From Pseudomonadota bacterium (GTDB taxonomy: Bacteria > Pseudomonadota > Alphaproteobacteria > Sphingomonadales > Sphingomonadaceae), in contig JAFAFE010000006.1 in NCBI GenBank assembly GCA_023423655.1, positions 310,001 through 374,000 of the forward strand: a DNA stretch of 64,000 bases, written 5' to 3'. Of the stretch, positions 44,739 to 52,977 are shown piece by piece. Made by a program: the position numbers and the translations under genes. Every line of letters begins with the position of its first letter. Positions within the stretch are counted from its first letter, which is position 1. Below the pieces are notes generated by a model. It searched no databases, was not told where the DNA came from, and was given only the letters and a program-made list of their open reading frames with translations.

Positions 44739-45995
44739 CTATCCGCGTTTGTTGACCGAGTAGCCGACGCTAACCGTTTTGACGGAGGGCGGCGGGGGGC
44801 GGCGACGTTGTGGCGGCGGAGGTGGTGCGGGTTCGTCCACAATGTCGGAGACCTTGAGACGGCTCACGATGCGGCCGTCCGACGCGGGTTTGACCGGTTC
44901 GGGCGGTTGGCTCGCGCGGGGTGGCGGAGGCGGCGCGGCTTGCGGGTCCGCAGGAATATGCGCGTCGCCGGTCGGCGCTTTGATGCGGCTCACGATACGG
45001 CCATCGGCGGTGGGCTTGACCGGTTCGGGTGGCGGCGGCGGGGCGGCCATCGCAGGCGCTGCAGGAACTGCGGGGGCTTGGCCCGGCATCCGGGCAGGCG
45101 CGCGCATAGCGGCAGGTGCCGCCGGGGCGGGCGCTTTGGGCTTGGGGGCTTTCAGCGCATTGGTGATCGGCGCGGACGCATCGCTTTCGCTCAATTCATC
45201 GGCGAAGGGCGTCTGGCCGAGTTCGATGCCGCCATAGCCTGCGGCGGCGGCCACGGGCGCATCCTTGCGGCGGCGGGTAAAGGCATAGGCCAAGCCGCCA
45301 AGGCCGAGCAACGCCGCGCCGCCAAGCGCCCAAGGCAGGGTCGTACCCGTGTCCGCATCCGGCACTATTACCGCATCGCTTGTGTCGGTTGCGGTGGTCG
45401 CGCCGGTGTCAGTCGGGCTGGTCGGGAAGCTGGTGAGGTCGCTTGCGGGCGCGCTGCTTGTGTCACCCGCGCCCGTTTCCCCTGTTGCGGGCTGGCCAAG
45501 CGCAGGGGCGTTAGTCCCCTCCCCGCCTGTCACCGCATTGCCCGCAACCGGTGCGCTGGCGGTTGGCGCAGCCGTGCGCGGCTGCGGTGCGCTTGTCGAA
45601 CGGCCCGCTGCAGCGCGTTCGGCAGGCGTAGCGGTCGGCGTCGCCGGATTGGCCGTGCGCGGGGTTGTCCGCGTGACGGGCGGCGCGACCGGTGTAACTT
45701 GAGGCTGGGGCTGGCTCACAGGGGCGCGGAACACCGGCTCGTCGGGCGGCGTATCGCGTAATTGGGTTTCCAGCGGCGCGGGCGGGCCTTGCACCTCGCG
45801 GCCCTGTTTGGGCTGGCTTTTGGGTTGCGGAGCGGGGCCGGTGATGCTGCCGGTCGTGCTTTTCTGGGGAATATCGCGCAAATCCTGCGCGTTGAGCGGC
45901 GCGGAAAGACTGGCAAAGCCAAGCACCGCAACAGCAAACACGGCACCGTCAAGCGCGGCCCGTGACCGGAAATTCAAAACTGTCATGCGCGCCAT
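44739..45995 (-). CDS. Pro/Ala-rich bitopic membrane protein A
   Basis: 418 residues from ATG 45995 (AAAGG site 5 bases upstream). Signal peptide ending APLNAQD near residue 37; a long Pro/Thr/Ala-rich periplasmic part; one membrane span (TTLPWALGGAALLGLGGLAYAF, core WALGGAALLGLGGLAYAF) followed by RRRKD; then a Pro-rich cytoplasmic tail with two copies of a PPEPVKP-DGRIVSR module. The layout (leader, disordered linker, span, RRR stop-transfer, cytoplasmic tail) is also that of the next upstream gene. No family is recognised; it is FimV-like in architecture only. It lies between rplA and rplJ. Confidence 0.7.
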   Translation of the reverse strand: MARMTVLNFRSRAALDGAVFAVAVLGFASLSAPLNAQDLRDIPQKSTTGSITGPAPQPKSQPKQGREVQGPPAPLETQLRDTPPDEPVFRAPVSQPQPQVTPVAPPVTRTTPRTANPATPTATPAERAAAGRSTSAPQPRTAAPTASAPVAGNAVTGGEGTNAPALGQPATGETGAGDTSSAPASDLTSFPTSPTDTGATTATDTSDAVIVPDADTGTTLPWALGGAALLGLGGLAYAFTRRRKDAPVAAAAGYGGIELGQTPFADELSESDASAPITNALKAPKPKAPAPAAPAAMRAPARMPGQAPAVPAAPAMAAPPPPPEPVKPTADGRIVSRIKAPTGDAHIPADPQAAPPPPPRASQPPEPVKPASDGRIVSRLKVSDIVDEPAPPPPPQRRRPPPPSVKTVSVGYSVNKRG

Positions 45996-46065
45996 ATTAA
46001 CCTTTTCTGCGCGCCAGAAAAGCCGGAATGATGCAATGCCGCCCGACATTTATGCCGTCCGGACG

Positions 46066-46117
46066 GAAAAAGCCCGGAGCGCCGCCGCCTTCGCGGGAAG
46101 ATGCTGGCGCTCCGGGA
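46066..46117 (-). terminator. Terminator between the two Pro/Ala-rich genes
   Basis: CCCGGAGCGCC and GGCGCTCCGGG arms enclose a 22-base loop, and on the minus strand the hairpin is followed by CTTTTTCC. It lies 20 bases after the stop of the upstream gene. Confidence 0.75.
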
Positions 46118-46137
46118 CGGACGATGAGTATCAGGGC

Positions 46138-47646
46138 CTAATTGGCAAATTTATGCTTCGATCCGAAGCTGATCGTCCGCGTAGTCCGGGGTGCAGCGGT
46201 CTGCTGGAGCGCAGCACGCGCGCGGGACGGGGTTGGCGTGGGGGTTGCTGTCGTTTTGGCCGCGGCTTTGGTTGCCGTTTTGGGAGCTGCTTTGTTTAGC
46301 GGCTTGGCTGCCATTCGCCCGGTGAGCGAGCCGACCGCGATGGTCGGCGCTGTCGGTGCGGGCGTAGCCGCATCCTCAACCGGCTCAACCTTTCCAGCCT
46401 TGGCGGTTTCGACCGGTTCCATGCCCACCTTGGCCGCGAGCTCTGCGGCCACGGGCGGCGCAGGCGGATTGGCCTCTTCCGCCGCCATCCGGTCAAGCTG
46501 GCGCGCGCGTTTGAGGCGTGCCTTGCGGGTCTTGAACGGATTTTCAGGCGTCGGGCCTTCATCAACACGCGCTTCATGATAGCCGATGCTTTCGGCAAAG
46601 ACCGGCGCGGGCGCACCCGCCGCCGCCGCTTCGTCGCGCAGTTGCGCTTCCATTTTGGCGACCTCGGCGCGCAGCATTGCCTGCTCGGCGGCTTCATCCT
46701 GCTGTTTCAGCGCCGCGTCGGTGGCCAGGATAGGCGCAGCGGAGGGCGCGGATTGCGTCACCGGCTCCGTCAAGGGTGCAGGCGCCTCGACGACCTCCTC
46801 CCTCGCAAAACTCTCGCGCGGTTCCGGTTCGGGCGCATAAGCCACCGGTTCCGGCGCGGGTTCAGCATAAGGGTCCGCATAGGGCGCATCATAGCCATAA
46901 GCCGCTTGGGCTTCGGCCTCGCGGCGGCGGCGCATGGTCATGCCGAAACCGGCCACACCGAGCGCGGCAAGCCCGCCCACGGCCCACGGCCATATCGGCA
47001 TCCCGCCATTATTTTGCGCAACAGCGACCGGCGCGGCGGTGTCGATCGCATCGCTCGTCGCCGCTATATCGTCGGGTGGCACAGCAAGTGCAGGATCGCC
47101 CGCAGCCTCCGCGCTTTCATTCAAACTGGCATCAGGCATCGCTCCGACCGCGCTCCCCGTGGCGGCTGCGGAAGGCCCGGCGACATTATCGCGCGCGCTT
47201 GTTTGCCCGCCACTGACCGAAGGTGCGCGGCTTTTGACCGCTGCCTTGGGCTCTGCTTTTTTGGCAGCAGGTGCGGCGGCTTTGGCGACCTCTTCGGCCT
47301 TGGCGCTCGCCTTGGCTTCCTCGCTGCTTTGGGCCGCAGTCGCATCGACCGCTTTTTCCAGCGCAGGCGATGGTGCGGCTTTGGGCGTTACTTTCGGAGC
47401 AGGCGACGGCGTCACCGATACCGGCAATTTCAGCACTGGCGGCGTTGGCGCAGGGGCCGGTGTCGGCGCGACCTTGGGCGCAGGCTTAGGGGCCGGGGCA
47501 GGCTTGGGCGCGGGCGCTGTAACAGGCGGCGCGGCGGTCGTCGGCTGCGGCGCGGCTTCCTGCGCAAGCACAGGCACCGGGGAAAAAGCAAGGGCAGCGG
47601 CAATCGCGGCCAATGCCGGGTGATGCAGAGGAATAGACTTCTTCAT
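46138..47646 (-). CDS. Pro/Ala-rich bitopic membrane protein B
   Basis: 502 residues from ATG 47646, which starts the signal peptide (MKKSIPLHHPALAAIAAALA, ending VPVLAQE). A Pro/Ala/Lys periplasmic region of about 200 residues is followed by one span (IWPWAVGGLAALGVAGFGM) with MRRRRE, then a cytoplasmic tail with a short coiled coil (about residues 330-365, QQDEAAEQAMLRAEVAKMEA) and conserved-looking NPFKTRKARLKRARQLDRMA. No ribosome site is evident. Same architecture as protein A next to it, with little direct sequence identity. Function unknown. Confidence 0.7.
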   Translation of the reverse strand: MKKSIPLHHPALAAIAAALAFSPVPVLAQEAAPQPTTAAPPVTAPAPKPAPAPKPAPKVAPTPAPAPTPPVLKLPVSVTPSPAPKVTPKAAPSPALEKAVDATAAQSSEEAKASAKAEEVAKAAAPAAKKAEPKAAVKSRAPSVSGGQTSARDNVAGPSAAATGSAVGAMPDASLNESAEAAGDPALAVPPDDIAATSDAIDTAAPVAVAQNNGGMPIWPWAVGGLAALGVAGFGMTMRRRREAEAQAAYGYDAPYADPYAEPAPEPVAYAPEPEPRESFAREEVVEAPAPLTEPVTQSAPSAAPILATDAALKQQDEAAEQAMLRAEVAKMEAQLRDEAAAAGAPAPVFAESIGYHEARVDEGPTPENPFKTRKARLKRARQLDRMAAEEANPPAPPVAAELAAKVGMEPVETAKAGKVEPVEDAATPAPTAPTIAVGSLTGRMAAKPLNKAAPKTATKAAAKTTATPTPTPSRARAALQQTAAPRTTRTISFGSKHKFAN

Positions 47647-47770
47647 GGCTGGCTGGGAACGCTGTTTAGCAGCAATGGATGCACAAGCCACAAAGGTTTC
47701 GGACGAACCGACACGCCGCACGCGACGGGCCGAGCCGCATAAATAGCATCTCGCCCGCATAAGCCTCCAC

Positions 47771-47803
47771 GAAAAAGGCCGGGGAAGTCACCCTCCCCGG
47801 CCT
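47771..47803 (-). terminator. Terminator of rplKA
   Basis: AGGCCGGGGA and CTCCCCGGCCT arms flank a short loop; on the minus strand it is followed by TTTTTCG. It lies 120 bases after the rplA stop and separates rplKA from the Pro/Ala-rich genes. Confidence 0.8.
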
Positions 47804-47815
47804 GATTTCAACTTC

Positions 47816-47917
47816 ACCGTTCGCCCTGAGTAGCAGCGAAGCTGCGTATCGAAGGGTCCTTGCCAAACAAGATGCTTCGATACAGGCTTGTTCCAAGCCC
47901 TACTCAGCACGAACGGT
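47816..47917. repeat. 102-bp palindromic repeat
   Basis: The ends are inverted: ACCGTTCGCCCTGAGTAG at the left and CTACTCAGCACGAACGGT at the right. A nested pair TATCGAAG / CTTCGATA lies inside. It is of the same general type as the arms at 754-826 (CCTGAG...TCGAAGG) and lies between the rplA stop and its terminator, so rplKA mRNA carries it. Confidence 0.85.
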
Positions 47918-47926
47918 TATTAATTA

Positions 47927-48619
47927 TTATGCAGCCACTTCGTTGGTGTCGATCTTGAGGCCCGGGCCCATGGTCGAAGACAAAGCGATCTTCTTCACAT
48001 ATTTGCCCTTCGAGCCCGAAGGCTTCGCCTTGACGATCGCGTCGACAAACGCTTCGAAATTCTTCTTGAGATCGGCGTCCGAGAAGCTCGCTTTGCCAAG
48101 ACCTGCGTGAATGATACCGGCCTTTTCGACGCGGAATTCGATCTGGCCGCCCTTGGCTGCCTTGACCGCTTCAGCGACGTTCGGGGTGACGGTGCCAAGC
48201 TTGGGGTTCGGCATCAGGCCCTTGGGACCAAGCACCTTACCAAGACGGCCAACAACGCCCATCATGTCCGGCGTTGCGATAACGCGGCCATAATCGAGAT
48301 TGCCGTTCTGCATATCTTCCATCAGGTCTTCGGCACCAACCTTGTCAGCGCCAGCCGCCAAAGCCGCTTCGGCCTTGTCGCCCTTCGCGAACACGGCGAC
48401 CTTGACGTCCTTGCCCGTGCCAGCCGGAAGCGTGACAACGCCGCGCACCATCTGGTCAGCGTGGCGCGGATCAACGCCGAGGTTCATCGCGATTTCGATG
48501 GTTTCGTCGAACTTCTTCGACGTATGCTCCTTGAGCGTCTTCAACGCTTCGTCAAAGCCGTACAGCTTTTCCGCGTCCAGACCGGCCAGAACCTTTGCTT
48601 TTTTCGTCAGTTTAGCCAT
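47927..48619 (-). CDS. rplA: 50S ribosomal protein L1
   Basis: 230-residue L1, which forms the mobile stalk at the E site and represses its own operon in many bacteria. Typical start MAKLTKKAKVLAGLDAEKLY, the signature VGRLGKVLGPKGLMPNPKLG near residue 128 (given by its LGPKGLMPNPK core), and normal length. It starts 4 bases after the rplK stop, so the two are translationally coupled. Confidence 0.98.
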   Translation of the reverse strand: MAKLTKKAKVLAGLDAEKLYGFDEALKTLKEHTSKKFDETIEIAMNLGVDPRHADQMVRGVVTLPAGTGKDVKVAVFAKGDKAEAALAAGADKVGAEDLMEDMQNGNLDYGRVIATPDMMGVVGRLGKVLGPKGLMPNPKLGTVTPNVAEAVKAAKGGQIEFRVEKAGIIHAGLGKASFSDADLKKNFEAFVDAIVKAKPSGSKGKYVKKIALSSTMGPGLKIDTNEVAA

Positions 48620-48623
48620 GTCC

Positions 48624-49055
48624 TTAGCCCTCCGTCACTTCGAGGCCCATTGCGCGGGCGCTGCCTTCGATGATCTTGGTCGCGGCTTCGATATCGTTCG
48701 CGTTCAGATCCTTCATCTTCATTTCGGCGATTTCAGCGAGCTTCGAGCGCGCAATCTTTCCTGCCGAAACCTTACCCGGCTCCTTCGAACCCGACTTCAG
48801 ATTCGCGGCCTTCTTGATGAGGAAGGTTGCCGGCGGCGATTTCGTGACGAACGAAAAGCTCTTGTCGGCATAAACGGTGATGATGGTCGGAATCGGCATA
48901 TTCTTTTCGAGGCTGTCGGTCGCCGCGTTGAATGCCTTACAGAATTCCATGATGTTGACGCCGCGCTGACCCAAAGCAGGGCCGATCGGCGGCGAAGGAT
49001 TGGCGGTGCCAGCCGGCACCTGGAGCTTGATATAGCCCGCAATTTTCTTAGCCAT
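48624..49055 (-). CDS. rplK: 50S ribosomal protein L11
   Basis: 143-residue L11 with the N-terminal PPIGPALGQRGVNIMEFCK region and the C-terminal RNA-binding domain (GSKEPGKVSAGKIARSKLAE) ending AMGLEVTEG. L11 organises the GTPase-associated centre and is needed for stringent-response sensing by RelA. nusG normally lies immediately upstream; here ohr and a tailspike-like gene lie between. Confidence 0.98.
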   Translation of the reverse strand: MAKKIAGYIKLQVPAGTANPSPPIGPALGQRGVNIMEFCKAFNAATDSLEKNMPIPTIITVYADKSFSFVTKSPPATFLIKKAANLKSGSKEPGKVSAGKIARSKLAEIAEMKMKDLNANDIEAATKIIEGSARAMGLEVTEG

Positions 49056-49304
49056 GTTTCACTCTCTTTCAAGTTTAGCGGTCAAGCGGCAGCCAAAGCC
49101 ACCTCCCGCAATTTTTCCCGAATATATAAGGGAAGGCGCGCGCATAGCGGGGATGGGGAGGAAATGCAAGGGGGCGGGATGCCCTACAATCTCCCCAACT
49201 TAGGCCTGTCCTACACCTTACCGATTCTCGAAATGATCCAAAGCTCGACGTTGCCGACACAAGGCATGGCCGGAGCAACCATAATAATTTCGAAAGGGCA
49301 AGTG

Positions 49305-50832
49305 ATGACAAATTTCACATCGGTTAAAGATTATAATGCAACCGGCGATGGCATTACAGACGACACACTGGCTATTCAGGCAGCGCTGGATGATAGCCTT
49401 TATGTCTATTTCCCTGAAGGGAAATATAAGACATCGGCGATGTTGAAAGTAAGGAATTTTCAAGTCATCCGCGGTTCGGGTAGTGAGACAAGTCTAATCT
49501 ATAATAATGTGACGGACTGCTTCGGTAAAAACGATGTATTTCGGGAGAAAGGTAATTTTTTTCAATTATCAGGCATAGGCTGCATCAAGGATTTCGATCC
49601 CGCATCGCGGACAGTCGCTTTCAACCTTTCAAATGCCAGCTTTATCAAATGCGAAGATATAGCAGCCTTATATTTTTACAAAGCCATCTATCTTGCGCGT
49701 GATTATAGCAATTTTGATGGCAAGGGCTGGTGTTGGTATAATGTATTTCACCGCATAACTGCGACGGAATGCCATTATGGCGTGCATATTGATGACAGCA
49801 TTTCCAATCAATCCGTGAATGGTTGCCTCTTTTCCCAGATGGTAATGTCGGGCTGGGAATTATCGTTGGCGCACCGCGCTTCCCGGCTCAAACACGAGTG
49901 GTATCCGGTACAGTGGATATGGCCATACTTTCAAGGATAGTTATATCCAAGGCTTTGCGCACCATATTTGGCGCGACCAGATTGGCGGAAATAATCTACT
50001 CGACGGCCTCTATCTAGAATCCGAAGTCGTGGAAGGCGAAGCCGTCTATGCGCCGAAACGATATTTTGAGCATCAAGACACATGGATTGGTGGCCACTGC
50101 GACGGCTTCAATCTCATGCAAAGCGTTTTAGACCCGGAACGCGTTTTCTATATTAATGTACCAGCCGCCATTCTTAATTCACCGCCTATATTGGGCCTTG
50201 AAGTCGGCCAAGGTCGTGATTTGGTTAAAAACGGTAATTTCGTTGACGGTACAATAGGCTGGACGGAGAACTCCTCTGATTTATCTGTTGGAACAAATAG
50301 CGGCGGCGGCAATTACCTGCGCCTTTCGCAAAACTCAGCGGTCACCGGCTACGCATATCAGATTATCCGTACCACGCCGGGGAAACGCCACAAACTCACT
50401 TTCAAACATAAAAACGGCTCCTTTACAGGCAGAGTGCTAGTCGGGAAGGGCGTTACGGGAACCGAATTTGGCTATATTGCTGTCTTAAATAACATTGATT
50501 GGACCGAATACATCCTCGATTTTACGCCTGACACTCTCACAACTTATATTGTATTCGCAAGCGCGGGCACGTTCGATGATAGTTTTTATCGTGATATTTC
50601 TGTCACTGAAATGGCGGTAAGTTCATACGGAGACGTTTATGTCGAAGGCGATATTGATATCAGCCGGTCGGTTAAAATTAAAAACCTTCCTGTTTTGGGT
50701 GAAAGGCAAGGCGCTATTGTCGATGCTGCGCCGGTATCCGGAACAGTGACGGACGTCGCTTTCAATGATCTGATTTCAAAGTTCAACGATTTGCTGATGA
50801 AGTTACGCACACACGGCTTGATCTCCGAGTAA
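49305..50832 (+). pseudogene. Phage tailspike/pectate-lyase-like protein, frameshifted
   Basis: The start (ATG 49305, AAAGGG 6 bases upstream) gives MTNFTSVKDYNATGDGITDD, the classic beginning of a pectate-lyase-3 beta-helix domain in phage tailspikes and depolymerases. Frame 3 stays coding to about 49865 (through NGCLFSQMVMSGWELS), then the coding continues in frame 1 (SGYGHTFKDSYIQGFAHHIW and onwards) to the stop at 50832. The sum length, 1528, is one base over a multiple of three, so one extra base explains it. The C-terminal part has a carbohydrate-binding-like jelly-roll (LVKNGNFVDGTIGWTENS) and a tail-fibre-like ending (MKLRTHGLISE). It is visibly AT-richer than its neighbours. Sequencing error is possible. 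Confidence 0.75.
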
Positions 50833-50835
50833 AGA

Positions 50836-50885
50836 AAAAGGGATCTTGGTATGCACCTGAATGGTAAATCAAGATCCCTTTTTTC
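50836..50885 (+). terminator. Terminator of the tailspike-like gene
   Basis: AAAAGGGATCTTG (50837-50849) pairs perfectly with CAAGATCCCTTTT (50870 on), ending in a T run. The A run on the other side would also end ohr transcripts from the opposite strand. Confidence 0.88.
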
Positions 50886-50930
50886 ACCGAGACAATATGT
50901 AGTTACTCCAAAATTACTCTCAATTTTCCA

Positions 50931-51362
50931 TCACCCCCGTGTGGTCGTTTTCACATCCACACTCGCCTTGATCGCGTTCGAGTAGGGGCAAATATTATGC
51001 GTGGCCTCAACCAGTTTCTTCGCGTCCGCCTCGTCCAAACCCGGCAGATAAGCATCGAGCGCCGCCGTAATACCGAACCCGCCTTCGGAGCGCGGGCCGA
51101 TGCCGATGGTGGCGGTGACGGTCGATCCTTCGGGGACGGCGATGCCAGTTTCCTTCGACGCCACCCGCATTGCGCCCAAAAAGCAGGCGGAATAGCCGAG
51201 CGCGAATAATTTTTCGGGGTTGGCCCCGTCGCCACCAGGACCGCCCATTTCTTTGGGAACGACCAGTTGCAGCGCCATACTGCCATCTTCCAACTCGGTC
51301 CGTCCGTCCCGTCCGCCACCGCTCGCGGTCGCCGATGTGGTATATTTTGCGTCAACGCTCAT
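50931..51362 (-). CDS. ohr: Organic hydroperoxide resistance protein (Ohr/OsmC family)
   Basis: 143 residues with the OsmC/Ohr fold. The two redox cysteines are in ALGYSACFLGAM (near residue 60) and THNICPYSNAIK (near 124), the Ohr arrangement; NPEKLFALGY is also typical. It reduces organic hydroperoxides using lipoylated-protein electrons. No ohrR regulator is adjacent. It lies on the same strand as nusG but after a strong terminator, and interrupts the nusG-rplK linkage. Confidence 0.93.
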   Translation of the reverse strand: MSVDAKYTTSATASGGGRDGRTELEDGSMALQLVVPKEMGGPGGDGANPEKLFALGYSACFLGAMRVASKETGIAVPEGSTVTATIGIGPRSEGGFGITAALDAYLPGLDEADAKKLVEATHNICPYSNAIKASVDVKTTTRG

Positions 51363-51481
51363 GATCCCGATGCTCCTTCATTCTTGGTAAAGCTGCCCGA
51401 CAAAATAACGCGCGAACCACCCAAACGATGCACCAGCCCCTCCCCGAAATAGGGTCCTTCAAGGTGGCGGCACCCTCAGCA

Positions 51482-51520
51482 CAAAAAAAGCCGGGCTGCT
51501 TCACGCGCCCGGCTCTTTTA
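51482..51520 (-). terminator. Terminator of secE-nusG
   Basis: AGCCGGGC and GCCCGGCT arms with a 10-base loop; on the minus strand it is followed by seven T. It lies 20 bases after the nusG stop, so rplK is not in the same transcript. Confidence 0.9.
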
Positions 51521-51539
51521 TTCTCAATGGAAACCCGTC

Positions 51540-52076
51540 TTATTTGACGCGTTCGACCTGTTCGAAGTCCAGTTCGACCGGGGTTGCGCGGCCGAAGATC
51601 GAGACCGAAACCTTGACCTTATTCTTGTCAAAGTCGAGTTCTTCGACGACGCCGTTGAACGATGCGAACGGCCCTTCCAGCACCTTGACGCTGTCGCCGA
51701 TTTCATAATCGACCTTGATCTGGTGCTTGGGTGCAGCAGCGGCTTCTTCCTTGCTGTTCAGGATGCGCGCGGCTTCGGCTTCCGAAATCGCTTGCGGCTT
51801 GCCCGACGAGCCAAGGAAGCCCGTTACCTTCGGCGTATTTTTGACGAGGTGATAAACATCGTCATTCATGCTGAGCTTGGCCAGCACATAGCCGGGGAAG
51901 AATTTGCGTTCCGACTGGACTTTCTTGCCGCGACGCACTTCGGTCACGGTTTCGGTCGGCACTTCGACCGCTTCGACCAGTTGTTCCAGCCCCAAACGGG
52001 TGGCTTCCGTCAAAATCGCATCGCGGACCTTGTTTTCAAAACCCGAATAAGCGTGAATAATATACCAGCGCGCCAT
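51540..52076 (-). CDS. nusG: Transcription termination/antitermination protein NusG
   Basis: 178 residues: NGN domain (MARWYIIHAYSGFENKVRDA, then KKVQSERKFFPGYVLAKL near residue 50) and C-terminal KOW domain (GDSVKVLEGPFASFNGVVEE). It binds RNA polymerase, Rho or ribosomal S10 to control elongation and coupling. It follows secE by 31 bases and precedes a terminator. Confidence 0.98.
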   Translation of the reverse strand: MARWYIIHAYSGFENKVRDAILTEATRLGLEQLVEAVEVPTETVTEVRRGKKVQSERKFFPGYVLAKLSMNDDVYHLVKNTPKVTGFLGSSGKPQAISEAEAARILNSKEEAAAAPKHQIKVDYEIGDSVKVLEGPFASFNGVVEELDFDKNKVKVSVSIFGRATPVELDFEQVERVK

Positions 52077-52107
52077 AATGCCCGTTCTGTCCTGCCAAAT
52101 AACTGTC

Positions 52108-52317
52108 TTACAAAAGCTCGATGAGCTTCCGCACGATTAAGCCGAAAAAGCTGTCCACGCCAAAGAAAAACAGGCCGAGGATGGTCGCCATGATCATGAC
52201 CATGATCGCCGTGCGCAGCGTATCCGGCCAGGTCGGCCAGGCAATTTTGCTTCCTTCGGTGCGGACCTGACTGATAAAAGTACCAATCGAGACCCGCTTC
52301 TTTGTGTCGTCAGCCAT
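52108..52317 (-). CDS. secE: Preprotein translocase subunit SecE
   Basis: 69 residues from ATG 52317, which gives the short single-span form (MADDTKKRVSIGTFISQVRT, then RTAIMVMIMATILGLFFFGV); an upstream GTG/ATG in the same frame would add 30 unconserved residues. SecE clamps SecY in the inner-membrane translocon. It is paired with nusG as in nearly all bacteria. The 313 bases from here to tRNA-Trp contain no clear gene. Confidence 0.95.
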   Translation of the reverse strand: MADDTKKRVSIGTFISQVRTEGSKIAWPTWPDTLRTAIMVMIMATILGLFFFGVDSFFGLIVRKLIELL

Positions 52318-52630
52318 GAACAGCCCCAATACTATATTTTGCACATTCGCGCCCGAAATCCTTAGCGCCTGTCCGATAAGGACGCGGCGCATAGGGGGCG
52401 CTTCCATGCGACCAGATAGGCGCCGCGTCCCATACCCGCAACCCCCGCTTGCCCGTAAGGCCGGCGGGGAGAATATGTGCGACTCCTTTTAGCCAAGGCG
52501 CCGCCGATACCCGCCATGCCGCCGATTTGCAAGGCCTTTGCGCCGCACAAACAGGTGCGGTTTTCCTCGCCCGCGACTCAATCAGCGGCCCTGTCAACGG
52601 CAATGTCTGTGAAAAAGTCTGGAAAGATTT

Positions 52631-52706
52631 TGGCAGGGGCAGCAGGATTCGAACCCGCGACCCTCGGTTTTGGAGACCGATGCTCTACCAGCTGAGCTAT
52701 ACCCCT
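52631..52706 (-). tRNA. trnW: tRNA-Trp (anticodon CCA)
   Basis: A 76-base cloverleaf on the minus strand. Acceptor arm AGGGGTA / TGCCCCT, D arm GCTCAGCTGGTAGAGC, anticodon loop CTCCAAA with CCA, T loop GTTCGAATC, and an encoded GCCA 3' end. It precedes secE-nusG, the usual position of tRNA-Trp in proteobacteria. Confidence 0.97.
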
Positions 52707-52977
52707 AGGCCAAGGACAGCGCCCCTACCGTGCGCGGATGCGGAACGCAAGAGGGAAGGCAGAAGAAAGCGCAATGGGCGCAGCGCAGTCGCCCTCCCCG
52801 CCCGACTCTCCCATATGACTTTATTGTGACACAGCGCCGCAGCCCGTCGCGCCACAGGCTCGATTGGTCTGACCGATCTAAACGATATGCTGATACCGCG
52901 CGCCGCACAGTGCTGATAATTTGCGCACAGAAAAACGGACATTTGCCCTTTCGCATCTTTTCTTCGGGAGTGGACCC

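Noticed and set aside
48300..49178. Upstream part of the long plus-strand frame that joins the tailspike-like gene
   Set aside because: It is antisense to rplA and rplK. The in-frame ATGs at 49164 and 49179 have purine-rich sites but give an unconserved extension; ATG 49305 begins the family's usual N-terminus.
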